A DNA stretch of 64,000 nucleotides from Paratinospora sagittata (Eukaryota; Streptophyta; Magnoliopsida; Ranunculales; Menispermaceae). Below, in pieces: positions 11,751-21,899 of this stretch (position 1 is the stretch's first letter; every line of letters starts with the position of its first letter). The stretch lies in assembly GCA_035771175.1 (NCBI GenBank), contig CM069597.1, positions 12,745,001 to 12,809,000 on the forward strand. The letters are read 5' to 3'. The translations under genes were made by a program, and so were the position numbers. Below the pieces are notes generated by a model. The model was not told the origin of the DNA, ran no database searches, and saw only the letters and a program-made list of their open reading frames with translations.

Positions 11751-12266
11751 ATGCAGATGTCTGAAAACAACTCAGCCAAGAGTAATGAGTCATACACTCC
11801 ATGGCCTGTTTGGCAACTAGTGGAGACTCCTTCAGACTCTGAAGCAAACCACAACTTCTTTGCATCACCAACTCCCTCGCCTCAGCAGCAGTGGTCCTTA
11901 TCGCCAAAGCGCGCATCGTTTTATCGTAACAATATTGCCCGAAACAATCTAGTACCCTCATCCTAGCAAGATCTCCTACCAAAATTGCAAGGCTGCCAAT
12001 TTGGGCAACTGCACGAAAAAGCATTTCGTCACTCAACTTACCTGAAGCGTTGCAACTTGCAGAACCCTACGCCACCATCTGTGAGGCAAATGTCAGAACC
12101 TACTGAGGATGAATCTGATTCCATTTGCTCGCCATTGTTTGATGATGTTGAGGATTCCATCGACCACAATACTATTGAGGGGCCTTACAGGCACTACCCT
12201 GACCTTGTCAATGATGACGACGGCGGTGAATCCCACGCAGATAGCAATCATTACTACATGGACTGA
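11751..12266 (+). pseudogene. Extra 3' ORF of the chromovirus, function unknown
   Basis: One frame runs from 11751 (with an ATG also at 11757) to TGA at 12266, 171 codons, interrupted by a single TAG at 11964, which falls in a stretch where CAG is common. The N-terminal half is Ser/Pro/Asn-rich (SNESYTPWPVWQLVETPS, SPTPSPQQQWSLSPKR). The C-terminal half is strongly acidic (EPTEDESDSICSPLFDDVEDS, NDDDGGESHADS). No membrane segment, signal peptide or zinc motif is seen, so an env-like role is unlikely. It lies between the end of pol and the polypurine tract, about 90 bp after the chromodomain-like end. It is not recognised. It could be a phosphorylated accessory protein, or 3' untranslated sequence that stayed open by chance; staying open over 170 codons with one stop, in an element full of stops, argues for past coding. 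Confidence 0.5.
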
Positions 12267-12287
12267 ATTTCGAGGACGATATCCTTT

Positions 12288-12301
12288 TAATGGGGGTAGA
12301 G
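12288..12301 (+). other. Polypurine tract of the chromovirus
   Basis: TAATGGGGGTAGAG lies directly against the 3' LTR start (TGTAATACCCC at 12302), the position where plus-strand synthesis starts. The match of place and composition supports the call. Confidence 0.8.
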
Positions 12302-13255
12302 TGTAATACCCCAGGTTTGCACACAAAAAAAATTGAACTTCTGGCAGCCTGTCCGAAGAGTTCGGGCACCCTTTTGGCTATAAAAAGCCCCTTCTCTCCT
12401 TTGATATTTTTCACACCAAATCACTTTCTTCTCTCTGCTCGAGAGGAGGCGCCAGTTCGGGAAAGGAGGTTCTATCTGAAGGTGGGGAACGAAACATAGG
12501 TTTGCGTGTCTTATGACTTTTATTAAAGTTTACATTCATTTATCATTATGTCTACTATTCATTTACACTGCATTATTGCGTATAATGTTCATACATGTCA
12601 TACTTATGCCTGTATATTTGGAGTTCAGGTACACTGTTACTATACCGGATTAGTGGTCAATCTGACTCAACCAGACTTAGTCTTATCTTTAGTAACTTTA
12701 AATAGTGAACAGGAGGCAGCGTGATGCTCTAGACAATTGGCATTTAGGTGGACCTCTTGTCCCACCTCTCAATTGGAGACTGGTTTGGTTGGTCTTATCT
12801 GAAAGCTATCTACTTGTATAGGTGATACTGGATATCCTAGCCTTGCACGTGGTGACACTGACCTCATAAGAATCACCAGACGTTGTCAAATCCTATCTAA
12901 TGTTAGTAAAGATCGACTTGCTCATGCACTTGCATCATACATTAGCACCACCTAGAGACGTAAGTGGTTCATGATCCATAAAATAGTTAGAAGCAATGCT
13001 CACTATTCTTGATATTTCCCTAGAGAAGGACATACAATGAGAACCCAGAATTTCCTAGGGATGGACATTTGTACATGAATCTAGGGCGACGACCTTGGAG
13101 AGGGGCATACAATGAGAACCCAGGTTTACCTGGGGATGGAAATCTGTACGTGAACTCAGGGCAACGTACAATCATGGAACCATTACGAAACGGTGTTATG
13201 CATACATACATGTTGTACTGATTATGATGCTATGTTGTGTATATGATATTTATTC
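12302..13255 (+). repeat. 3' LTR of the chromovirus, truncated
   Basis: Starts TGTAATACCCCAGG like the 5' LTR and follows it to about 12916. It then holds about 296 bp missing from the 5' copy, including two tandem copies of a roughly 77-bp unit (near 13026 and 13106, sharing CATACAATGAGAACCCAG). It rejoins the 5' LTR at GTTGTACTGATTATGATG and stops near 13255. The last 340 bp of the 5' copy (3840-4166), ending in GTGTGACA, have no counterpart; the sequence changes to the PMD/MULE block. Confidence 0.8.
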
Positions 13256-13344
13256 ATGAAATGGAGTATTTTTGGGTGTTTTTGGATGTGTTTTATGTGG
13301 AAAATAGACAAGAACGAAACTAGTCAGTGCTGACGAGCTTCATT

Positions 13345-13440
13345 TTAGGGTCGGCCATGCAGGGCCAACGTGTACAAAATAGGGTCGGCTCTAAGTGGCC
13401 GACCTTACTCTATACAGGTCAGCCACTAAGAGCTGACCCT
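13345..13440. repeat. GGTCGGC/GCCGACC inverted motifs upstream of the PMD gene
   Basis: AGGGTCGGCCATGCAGGGCC, TAGGGTCGGCTCTAAGTGGC, followed by CGACC, and CAGGTCAGCCACTAAGAGCT form overlapping short inverted repeats that can pair with each other. The same GGTCGGCC core dominates the palindrome array at 19958-21490. Confidence 0.65.
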
Positions 13441-13504
13441 GAAATGTTAATTATTTTTGTATTTTTTTTAAAAATATTGATTAACCATTGGTTTGAGTAT
13501 AGAT

Positions 13505-15400
13505 ATGTCGAGGACACGCAATATTACTTCTACTGAGCAAAGTGGGTCACGCACTCGACCTACAACATTGGAGAGAAGAAGACGTCGGTGTATAGAAATC
13601 AATTTACTAGCCATTGCCGATGTTGAAAAAGAAGAACAAGAAGTACAACAAGAAGAGGAAGAAGTAAAGAAGACAAGCACGCGACACACTGGCCAGGACA
13701 GCCAGTGCACTGAAGAGGATGATAGTGCCCCTGTCTCATTTTCGGGAGGCCCTACCGATCCCTTTGTCCTTATTAGTTTCAAGAATCATATTACTACAAA
13801 AATATGGGTTGGCGACGTAAGTATTCATCCCTAGTGTATAGTAAATCTATTGTTGACTGTTATTTCTTGTTAATATTGACCATTCATATTTGTTTTGGTT
13901 TTCTTTTTTGTTTATAGTTTCGACCCCCACTTAGGTGTATTAATCATGTAGCACAGGTGGGTGAGTGGGATCTGAAACCGAGCAAGAAAGACTTCTAGAA
14001 ATCATAAAGGGATCTGAGTTGAGTCTCTTGATTGGTTGCTCGTACACGCACGCCAACACGACATTGATTTCTACATTCGTGGAGAGATGAAAACTAGAGA
14101 CGAACACATTTCACCTTCTTTTTGGTCAAATGACAATTACCCTTGATGATGTTGCGATACTTTTCAACATTCCTGTCACAGGCAGAGCCGTTTCAGCCAT
14201 ACCAATGGACAACAATGATGCATTCGATAAGGCGAAAGAGGAGCTCAAGAAGGGGAAAGGGCAATCCGTGGCCAAGCACTGGTTGAAAGCCCTATTTGGT
14301 ATCCCCTAGCAAGGAGGCGTCCCCTACCTCCAGTGGAGTGCACGACGAGGGCATTTTTATTATTTCTACTAGGTTGTACATTGTTCTGCGACAAGACATC
14401 AACACTGGTCCCTTTTGCTTATCTTCAATTGCTCATGCGCGTGCACATGATTCATACATACTCATGGGTGCTGCATGTCTTGCCTATTTGTATCATCAGC
14501 TTGCATGTCTGACGAGGGCCTCGGTTTGTCAAATTGCAGGGTATCTCACCTTACTTGAGGTATATATGCATCATTTCACACTTAATGTTTGTTCTATATC
14601 AATTTATATCAAGATGTTTTCATAATGATTTTAATACAAAATGGGTATGATAGGGTTGGTTGTATGACCATTTTCTTTTAATTTGTCCTCGTGTCAACCC
14701 TTCATATCAAAATAATCTGCCACGAACGCAACTATGGGCCCCAAAAAAATGATATGGGATTAGCTGAGGATCATGTGATAACACTGCGTAGGGCACTCGA
14801 CATGTTGCGCCCCCACGAGGTTAACGAAAATGTTTAGGAATTCAATACAGTTTTATTTATAACTCTGACTTTGAGTAACATTGTGTTGTTGGTGTAATTA
14901 TTTATATTGAATTTGTTTAGGTTTATTGGGACTCATACTTTGATTTGAGAGAGACTCGGCCAATCTCAGAGTTTGCTTTTTTTTTTTATTGTTGTATAAA
15001 ATGCATGGACGTTGTGCAACCCTACCATCCTGATAGGGTTTTTGGCCAGTTAGGCCATGTACAAAAAATTCCTCCATGGCCCCTTCGTCCACTACGAGCA
15101 AGTCGAGGTTCATCAGGGGGTCAATACCAAGTGAAGTATTACTATGATCAAATATGGGAGAGATGGGATAATGATGTACTTTCTGCTCGAGCACGTGGTG
15201 AGCGTCTAAGCAATACATGGGATGCGACTCCGAGTTACCTCAAGTGGTTTACATCTATATCTCACCCGATCATTGAGAACCCAGTACGCCAAGATCCTAG
15301 CAGGGGTTTGAGTATATTCACGCAAGCGAAAAGGACAATAGCTTCATTAGTATTTGTTTATTGGTTTTTTTTTTGGAGGGTGCAAGTACATGTAATGAAT
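13505..15400 (+). pseudogene. Plant mobile domain (PMD) gene, MAIN/MAIL-like, pseudogenised
   Basis: Exon 1 (from ATG 13505) is basic then acidic (TTLERRRRRCIEINLLA, EKEEQEVQQEEEEVKK) and ends at a consensus donor GTAAGT (13817). Intron 1 ends after a T-rich tract at TATAG (13917). Exon 2 holds the PMD start (TFHLLFGQMTITLDDVAILF, NIPVTGRAVS; then RAFLLFLLGCTLFCDK and GAACLAYLYHQL) and ends at donor GTATAT (14560). Exon 3 is 14654-14819 (LRRALDMLRPHE). Exon 4 starts at 14921 (VYWDSYFDLRETRPISEFAFF, QVKYYYDQIWERWDNDVLSARARGER, TPSYLKWFTSISHPIIENP). These are the ordered blocks of the aminotransferase-like PMD, found in transposons and in MAIN-type host proteins needed for silencing and meristem function. 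Splice joins keep the PMD order, but a TGA replaces the usual Trp of VERW near 14088, a stop follows ALFGIP and exon 2 has a frameshift, so the copy is dead. It could be a host gene remnant instead of element cargo. Confidence 0.8.
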
Positions 15401-15658
15401 TTTTTTTTTATATTATTTCGAAGAAACTTGACAATCATGTATCTTGATACGATTTTGAAAACTTGGTGAATGAAATTTCCTATATGTTGATATTATTGTG
15501 TATGTATTGGCTGTTATATTTCATCTTGGGACGTTGCCTTTATATTCAATTGAGTGTAATGATATTCATCAATTTGAGTTATTGTGTACAAGTTTTTGGT
15601 GTCGTTGTAGTATACTGGTGAGTATTCCTACCTGTCACTCGGATGACCCGGGTTCTAT

Positions 15659-15850
15659 TGTCACGACGCCTCTGATATAGGCTGACGTCATGATCGACAT
15701 AGTGTACTATACACTGTACATACCCATATACAGTATACAATACACTGTCAGCCTCAACGGACATTCACAATAATTCCCAAGATTTTTAGAAATTTTGACA
15801 GCATCTCCCCATAAAATGGACATTTCACACTTTTCCCTGATATACCACAA

Positions 15851-15901
<51 letters not shown>

Positions 15902-18373
15902 TCATTCACAATATCCATTCGCGTCATTCATTCCACAATAAATAATCCTCCCAATATCACAAGCACTTCATAACCCAAAATGTTCAAATACTATTCATTT
16001 CACAAGCCATTTCATCCACCATGATCAAATGATTAAATATATCATCATTAAACATTTCATAATCCAAATAACAAAACCCATATTCCCATTCAACCCAACT
16101 ATGTGATAGTATATAAATAATAATGTGATAATTATACTTATCAAAATAAAGAAAAGTAACCCATATCCTCCAATGCATACATACATATACCAGACGAATG
16201 CAATCACGTGATTATCACTCACAGATTTTTCCTTATCAAACCGACTCGGTACTTGAAATATTGGAGGAAATGGAGTGAGCAATCAACAAGCTCAGTGAAT
16301 ATATCTCTTGATATGGCAATCATATGCATTTAGGGAAACATGACATTTAAAATCATTTAAAACAATTATTAAACACATTCATCATTCAACGAATATTTCA
16401 TACATGCCAACAACATAGATTTCATGATTTTTCAAGAAAACAATGCATCATTTTCAACTAAAACCACAATCTCCCTCCTTCTCGTAATGGAGCGAGTACG
16501 AACTCCTTATTATGCACTGATAAGGTGCCTACGCTCGGACCTCACATTACTCAATTCATAGTCATTTCAAAGATCTTCAATCCTTGTTAGGACAGTCCTA
16601 CTGACAATGAGGTTACGCATAACACTCATCCGGGTCTAATTCCTAACGAAATGACACCAACTTGCCTTTGCAAGTCTCACATGCTCCAATGCTAAAAAAA
16701 TCATTTATGAATGCAAATTAAAACACAATGCAACAATATATACATAGCATATTTACATTCAAACATTTCATATATATATATATAATGCCATACAAGAACC
16801 AAATCAAAAAAATATACTCACAGTACAAGACTTTTCAACTTAAATACAATCACCGTCACTTTCGACTCCAGTTTCAATTTAAATCCAATTAACTCAACCT
16901 GTGACAACCACTCCATAATTCAATTTCATTTATTCTTATCTATTTACATATTTGATTTCTCAACTCACTTCAAATCACCAATAATAAAGATCAACCTAAA
17001 AAAAATATTATACACATTCTGTGAATTTAGATTCCAACTCAATTTAGGACTCATAAACAGTTGAAGAAACTACTATCTTGTTTCTGTGGTCAATCTAGAT
17101 ATTTCCACAAGAAAGAACAGTGAACAGATTTCCAATTCACATTTTCACTAATTCTCAGTTTTATTTTTCTACTGGAACATATACCAATTTTATTAAAAAA
17201 TATACTACATTCCTAAAAATATTCTGTCCACATCGACACGTGTAAAATCAGTCATACTACCATTCTACTACCTTCAACAGGTATTTTACTAAGGTTTTAC
17301 ACGTTCGCGAAGGTCACGAAAGTAAATTTTACTCACCAAAACCATATATTTAGTTACTAAAAATATCAAATCATATCCAAAAATCAAAATCTTAGTATCG
17401 AAACGTCCGAAATTCAGTTCTCTACGATTCTATGATCTCAAACCGGAGTTTCACTGGATTCCGATTCCATTTTATTCACTGAAAATAATCATAGTACTGT
17501 TCATGTCACTGTTCATTGGAAACATGGATAATTTTTACTAAAATTGCCAAACGGTCTCCAAAAATTATGAAATTAGCATCGATGGACTCACAACAGTTCA
17601 TTCTACCATTCTATAACCTTAAACTGGAGTTTTATTGGGTTTTAATGTGATTCGAAAGGTTTCCAATATAAATTCTAACTTCCAACAAACTGCTAACAGC
17701 CATAAAAATTCCAAATTAACAAATAAATGAAATCTAACCACATATTCGGAGCTTCTACAGTCTAAGGAGTATTTTTCAACCCTTCGAGGAAATTTTCATT
17801 CAAGTTGGGTCAAAACCCCAATTTTGAAAACACCATAAAACGGCTCCCATAACAAAAATTAATCTGAGGGACTCGTTACATCTAGCTTAGATATCAATTT
17901 CACGAAGAACTAAAGTAAAAATCACTTACCGCAGGTCCTGATTTGGCTCAAAATTGGCGTTCCACCTCTTTTTCCTCTTCCTTCTTCTCTGTTCTTCTTT
18001 CTCTTTCTCTTTTTTTTTTTTTTAAAACGTTGGAGATAGAGAGATAGATTAGAAATGAGAAATGATAAGTGTATATAAAAAAATGATCCCATGCACCTCA
18101 TCTAACTTAATAAAGCAACTCCCCCATCTTAATATTTAACTTTCATTCATTAAATTATACTACAATCCACATATTTAATTAACCAACCCATTCAACTAAT
18201 AAAACTTATATTGTTCATTTAATAATTTGATTTATTTGCTCATACCCCTTAGATAGATCAGGTATTTTCATACACGCGTATATTTGCCTCTTACGTATAA
18301 AATACGTGTATTATATATCTCGATCTACGCATAATTCAATGTATGTATTTAATTAAAACTATGAGATGTTACA
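15659..18373 (-). mobile_element. Solo LTR, family D (copy D1), inserted in the tRNA-Asp T loop
   Basis: 2,715 bp, TGTCAC...TGTTACA on the plus strand (TGTAACA...GTGACA on the minus strand). It is the inverted counterpart of 22944-25766, sharing long stretches such as AATTTTGACAGCATCTCCCC and ATGGACATTTCACACTTTTC. Flanking 5-mers TCTAT (15654-15658) and TCGAT (18374-18378) differ by one base, as expected for an aged TSD. No internal region or second LTR is present, so it arose by LTR-LTR recombination. LTRs of this length with TGTAACACCCC starts suggest Ty3/gypsy, but no coding part supports the class. Confidence 0.85.
15854..15900. repeat. (AT)n microsatellite inside LTR D1
   Basis: About 23 AT units. 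A shorter AT run sits at the matching place in D2 (about 25394-25423), so the microsatellite has expanded or contracted within the LTR since the copies separated. Confidence 0.9.
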
Positions 18374-18404
18374 TCGATCTCCGGCAATGGTGCCAAAAAC
18401 TTGA

Positions 18405-19957
18405 TGTGTGCAAACCGCAAGCGCACGGTGTCAAGTTATAATATATACTAATGAGATATCGGGTTGTCGTCTTGTAGGATTGACACTCACACTAGCTATC
18501 ACGTTCTAATTCTAATTTTATTTAGAAAATCATATTCGAGAGTTCAAGTAATTAAAAGCAATAATTAAATAACTAAAAGTAAACTAAGCAATGCAATAGA
18601 AATATATTGAAAATCAATGATAGAATGGCCTAGAGGTTCAATGTCAGCTTACTCTCAACTACGCTTATATATATATATATATATATATATATTTAATATT
18701 AAATTACTTCTTTCGTTTATAAGTCGAAAATCCTAACGTTTCTAATTCCCTCTTTTGGAGCAACAACAAGAGCATATTATTGTCACATTGGCTTTACTCT
18801 TTCGATGAAAACCTAAGATGACAATAACTTATTAAGTTCCATGATTTTCACCTAATGACTTCAAAGGTTCTCAATCTCCTTTTGAGTCTCACGATAACTT
18901 AGGTTATATTTTCCTTGTTCCAACTCAAGATACCGTCTTTTGGAGCATCTACCTCAAGTCTCTAATCATCTAATCCACGGCCAAAGGATCAAAAGCATTA
19001 AACTTGAAAAAATATAAATAAACTAGAAAATTTCATTAACAATACTCAAACAATAAAACCTATAGCATAGTATCAAGTTCGGATCAATCTTCACCTCTAG
19101 ATAGAGGATTTAGTTCATAACTACAGATATAAAAGCATGAAATAACATGAACATAAATCTAAAACCAGAAAAACAAAGTAGAAGGAAGGAAAAGCGTAAG
19201 AGAAATCTTCAATGTCTTCAATCTTTCTCTTCTCCGCGCTTCTAAACCCTAGCCATGTTGCCTTCGTTCTCCCCTATATAATGCTTTGAAAACCCTAAAA
19301 AATCATATTTATAGAGCCACAAGTTCATAGGAAGTCATAATAAGAAACTCCAAGTCAAACTAGAAAAGTCACAACAAAATTAGTAGGTTTCTAATTTGTC
19401 TCACCTCCGCTTTCTTTCTCTCCGTTTTTCCTCCTATTCTCCACTCCATATCCCCCTCAAAAACCTCTCACCTTGTATTATTTCAAGTAAGGAAGAAGTA
19501 TAAACAAACTGCGTCCAATTCGGAGTTAAATTAAGAAAGTTATGGCCAAAACCCCAAAGTCGCGCAAAATAGAAAGTCTCAGCGCCGCGCCGCCCAGTTA
19601 CGACTTATGCACTATTTTTCACCTCTTTTCTTGTGGACTTAGCTATTTCATCATCTCCTTTGACTTGCATTCTTCATGTTCTTGCATTCCAACTTGTTGT
19701 AACTTGTTTCTATCATCCAAATCCATGTTCAACATATCTAAACACCTACAAAACAAAGCAAACTCAATGAGTAACATGTTTATAAGATCACATGAACTGA
19801 CCTATAGAAATTCAAACCGAAATAATGCAAATATACCAAAACTTGACAAATCTATCAAATAACTAAATTTATGATAAACTAACTTAATATTTGAACTAAA
19901 CACCATCAAATATATCTAAAACATGCTCCGAAACATATACTAAATACCTACTTATCA
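18405..19957 (-). mobile_element. LTR of a Tat/Athila-type gypsy element (family E)
   Basis: On the minus strand it runs from TGATAAGTAGGTATTTAGTA to GGTTTGCACACA (TG...CA), 1,553 bp, followed by TCAAGTTTT and then TGGCACCATTGCCGGAGATC, a primer site complementary to tRNA-Asp 3' end, as used by Athila/Calypso-type elements. The TGATAAGT start and the GAATTGGACGCAGTT phrase (near 19515) are familiar from such plant LTRs. Internal sequence beyond the primer site is not element sequence but the rest of a tRNA-Asp. No clear TSD is seen (flanks TTGGT and ATAGG). A microsatellite lies at 18666-18692. Confidence 0.7.
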
Positions 19958-21490
19958 ATAGGTTTATGAACATGTCTATCAACATTCGAACCTCGTTTGG
20001 GCGGTGGGGTGTCGTAGCCCACCCGTACCCCATATAATGCAAATGACTAGGAAACGGTACCTCACTGCCCAAACTAACCCATAATGGTTGTAAACATGTC
20101 AAAAATTTCATGAAATGCAGCTCAATGTAGTATGAAATGTGGAAATGCAAAAAAACGCGAGAAATAGGATAGTCGGCCATACATGGTCGACCCTTACACC
20201 GTAGGATCGGTCAGCCAAAACCGACCAATACCTCTCTGTTCCGTGGGATAAGATCGTCCCTAGTATGTAAAGGTCGGTCATACATGGCCGACCCTCTTAT
20301 TTTTCGGGTTTTTTTGCATTTTCACATTCCACATTGCATTGGGCTGCATTCTATGACATTTTTGACATATTTACAACCATTCTAGGTTATTTTTGGCGGT
20401 GGGGTGCCCTTTCCACCTCTAAACTCTAATGTGGGGTACGAGTGGGGAACGGTACTCCACTGCCCAAACTAACCCGGAATGGTTGTAAACATGAAAAAAT
20501 GTCATGGAATGCAGCTCAATGCAATATGGAATGTGAAAATGCAAAAGAACCTAAGAAATATGAGGGTCGGTCAGACAATACCTCTTTGTTCGGTGGGACA
20601 GGACCGACCTTAATGAGTAAGGGTTGACCAGACATGGCCGACCATCTTATTTCACAATGTTTTTGGCACTTCCACATTCCATATTGCATTGGGTTGCAAT
20701 CCATGACATTTTTGATATGTTCACAACCATTCCGGGTTAGTTTGGGTGGTGGGGTACCGTTGCCCACCCGTACCCCACATTAGAGTTTAGAGGTGAGAAC
20801 GGTACCCCACCTCCCAAACTAACCCGGAATGGTTGTGAACATGTCAAAAATGTCATGGAATGCAACCCAATGCAGTGTGGAATGTGGAAATGCAAAAAAC
20901 TCGAGAAGTAGGAGGGTCGGCCATGTCTGACCAACCCTTACACACTAGGGCTGGTCCTGTCCCACCGAACAAAGAGGTACTGGTCAGTTTTGGTTGACCG
21001 ACCCTACGATGTCGGGTTCTTTTACATTTCCACATTCCATATTGTATTGGGCTGCATTCCATGACATTTTTTTCAAGTTTAAAACCATTCTAGGTTAGTT
21101 TGGGCAGTGGGGTACCGTTACTACCTCTAAACTCTAATGTGAGCTACAGGTGGGGAACGGTACCCACCGCCCAAACTAACTCGGAATGGTTGTGAACATG
21201 TCAAAAATGTCATGGATTGCGGCCCAATGCAGTATGGAATGTGAAAATGCAAAGAAAGTTATGAAGTAAGAGGGCCGGCCATGTCTGATCGACTCTTACA
21301 CACTAGGGTCGGTCCTGTCCCACCGAACAGAGAGGTATTGGTCAATTTTGGTTGATGGCCGACCCTCCTATTTCTCGGATTTTTTTTGCATTTTCACATT
21401 CCATACTGCATTGGGATGCATTCCATGACATTTTTTTCATGATTACAACCATCTTGGGTTAGTTTGGGCGGTAGGGTACCGTTCCCAACT
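19958..21490. repeat. Tandem array of four long palindromic units
   Basis: Each unit of about 330-390 bp reads: CCCAAACTAACCCGGAATGG, then a phrase AATGTCATGGAATGCAG, GTGGAAATGCAAAA, then a GGTCGGCC core, and then the same phrases in reverse complement to GGTTAGTTTGGGCGGTGGGG. Units span roughly 20020-20410, 20440-20760, 20790-21120 and 21150-21485, joined by GGTACCG/CGGTACC-type linkers around TAGAGTTTAGAGGTG. Arms match at about 85-90% by eye. Short open frames in both strands are by-products. It sits within the PMD/OTU element. Confidence 0.85.
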
Positions 21491-21899
21491 CGTTTGGTGA
21501 ACTTTGACATAACATACATACATATAGAAAGAAAACAATAATTCAAACATCCAAATCAACATAGTAGCGCTCGAAGACAACAAATCTGTATATATCATCA
21601 ACTTCGAAGTCAATTACATATTTTGTATCCACATTTCAAAAAATAAAAGTCTATACATATCCACACTTCCCTATATGTCAACATTTCCAAAAAAAAAAAC
21701 ATAACTAAACATGTCAACATTTCCAAAAAAACATGTTGACATCCCCCTACATATCAACATATCCACATCTCCCTGCATATCAACATATCCACATCTCCAT
21801 GCATATCAACATTTCCAAAATTAAAAAAAGTCTAAACATGTAAACATTTCCCTAAAAAACATGTTGACATCCCCCTATATATCAAATTTCCAAAATAAC
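21491..21899. repeat. Degenerate short tandem repeat (CATATCAACATNTCCA)
   Basis: From about 21650 to 21895 the phrases CATGTCAACATTTCCAAAAA and CATATCAACATATCCACATC recur about ten times with irregular spacing. No gene is visible in the rest of the block. Confidence 0.6.

Larger units (their letters stand above)
3125..13255 (+). mobile_element. Decayed Ty3/gypsy chromovirus (Tekay/Del-like), nested in copia LTR A1
   Basis: Order of parts: 5' LTR (3125-4166), primer site (4172-4182), an unrelated ORF block (4589-6226), gag, protease, reverse transcriptase, RNase H, integrase, chromodomain-like end, extra ORF (11751-12266), polypurine tract (12288-12301) and truncated 3' LTR (12302-13255). Order and sequence place it in the plant chromoviruses, most like Tekay/Del. 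All coding parts carry stops or frameshifts, so it is not autonomous. The LTRs differ by several large indels, so the insertion is old. The right flank is lost: the 3' LTR ends abruptly where the PMD/MULE block begins, so no TSD could be checked. Confidence 0.85.
15601..18395 (+). pseudogene. tRNA-Asp(GUC)-like sequence with CCA, split by a solo LTR
   Basis: 15601-15658 (GTCGTTGTAGTATACTGGTG ... loop CTGTCAC with anticodon GTC ... GACCCGGGTT) followed by 18374-18392 (TCGATCTCCGGCAATGGTG) gives 72 nt when the 5-bp duplication is collapsed, the length of plant tRNA-Asp. The acceptor stem pairs throughout using wobbles, and the T arm pairs. The anticodon stem has three mismatches, so it is not functional. 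CCA follows directly at 18393-18395. Plant nuclear tRNA genes do not encode CCA, so the sequence was copied from a mature tRNA. It abuts an LTR at 18405 in the arrangement of a primed minus-strand product. No Pol III T-run follows. Confidence 0.85.

Noticed and set aside
11751..12266. Chromovirus 3' ORF as an env-like gene
   Set aside because: No hydrophobic signal or membrane segment in the readable protein; too short and strongly acidic.
13020..13211. 63-codon minus-strand open frame with internal repeats
   Set aside because: It is the antisense of the two tandem 77-bp units in the chromovirus 3' LTR.
15601..18395. Functional host tRNA-Asp gene
   Set aside because: It is interrupted by 2.7 kb, has three anticodon-stem mismatches, encodes CCA and lacks a following T-run.
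18405..19957. Solo LTR with TSD for family E
   Set aside because: Flanking 5-mers (TTGGT or primer-side sequence, and ATAGG) do not match convincingly, so it is listed as an LTR with primer site, not as a proven solo LTR.
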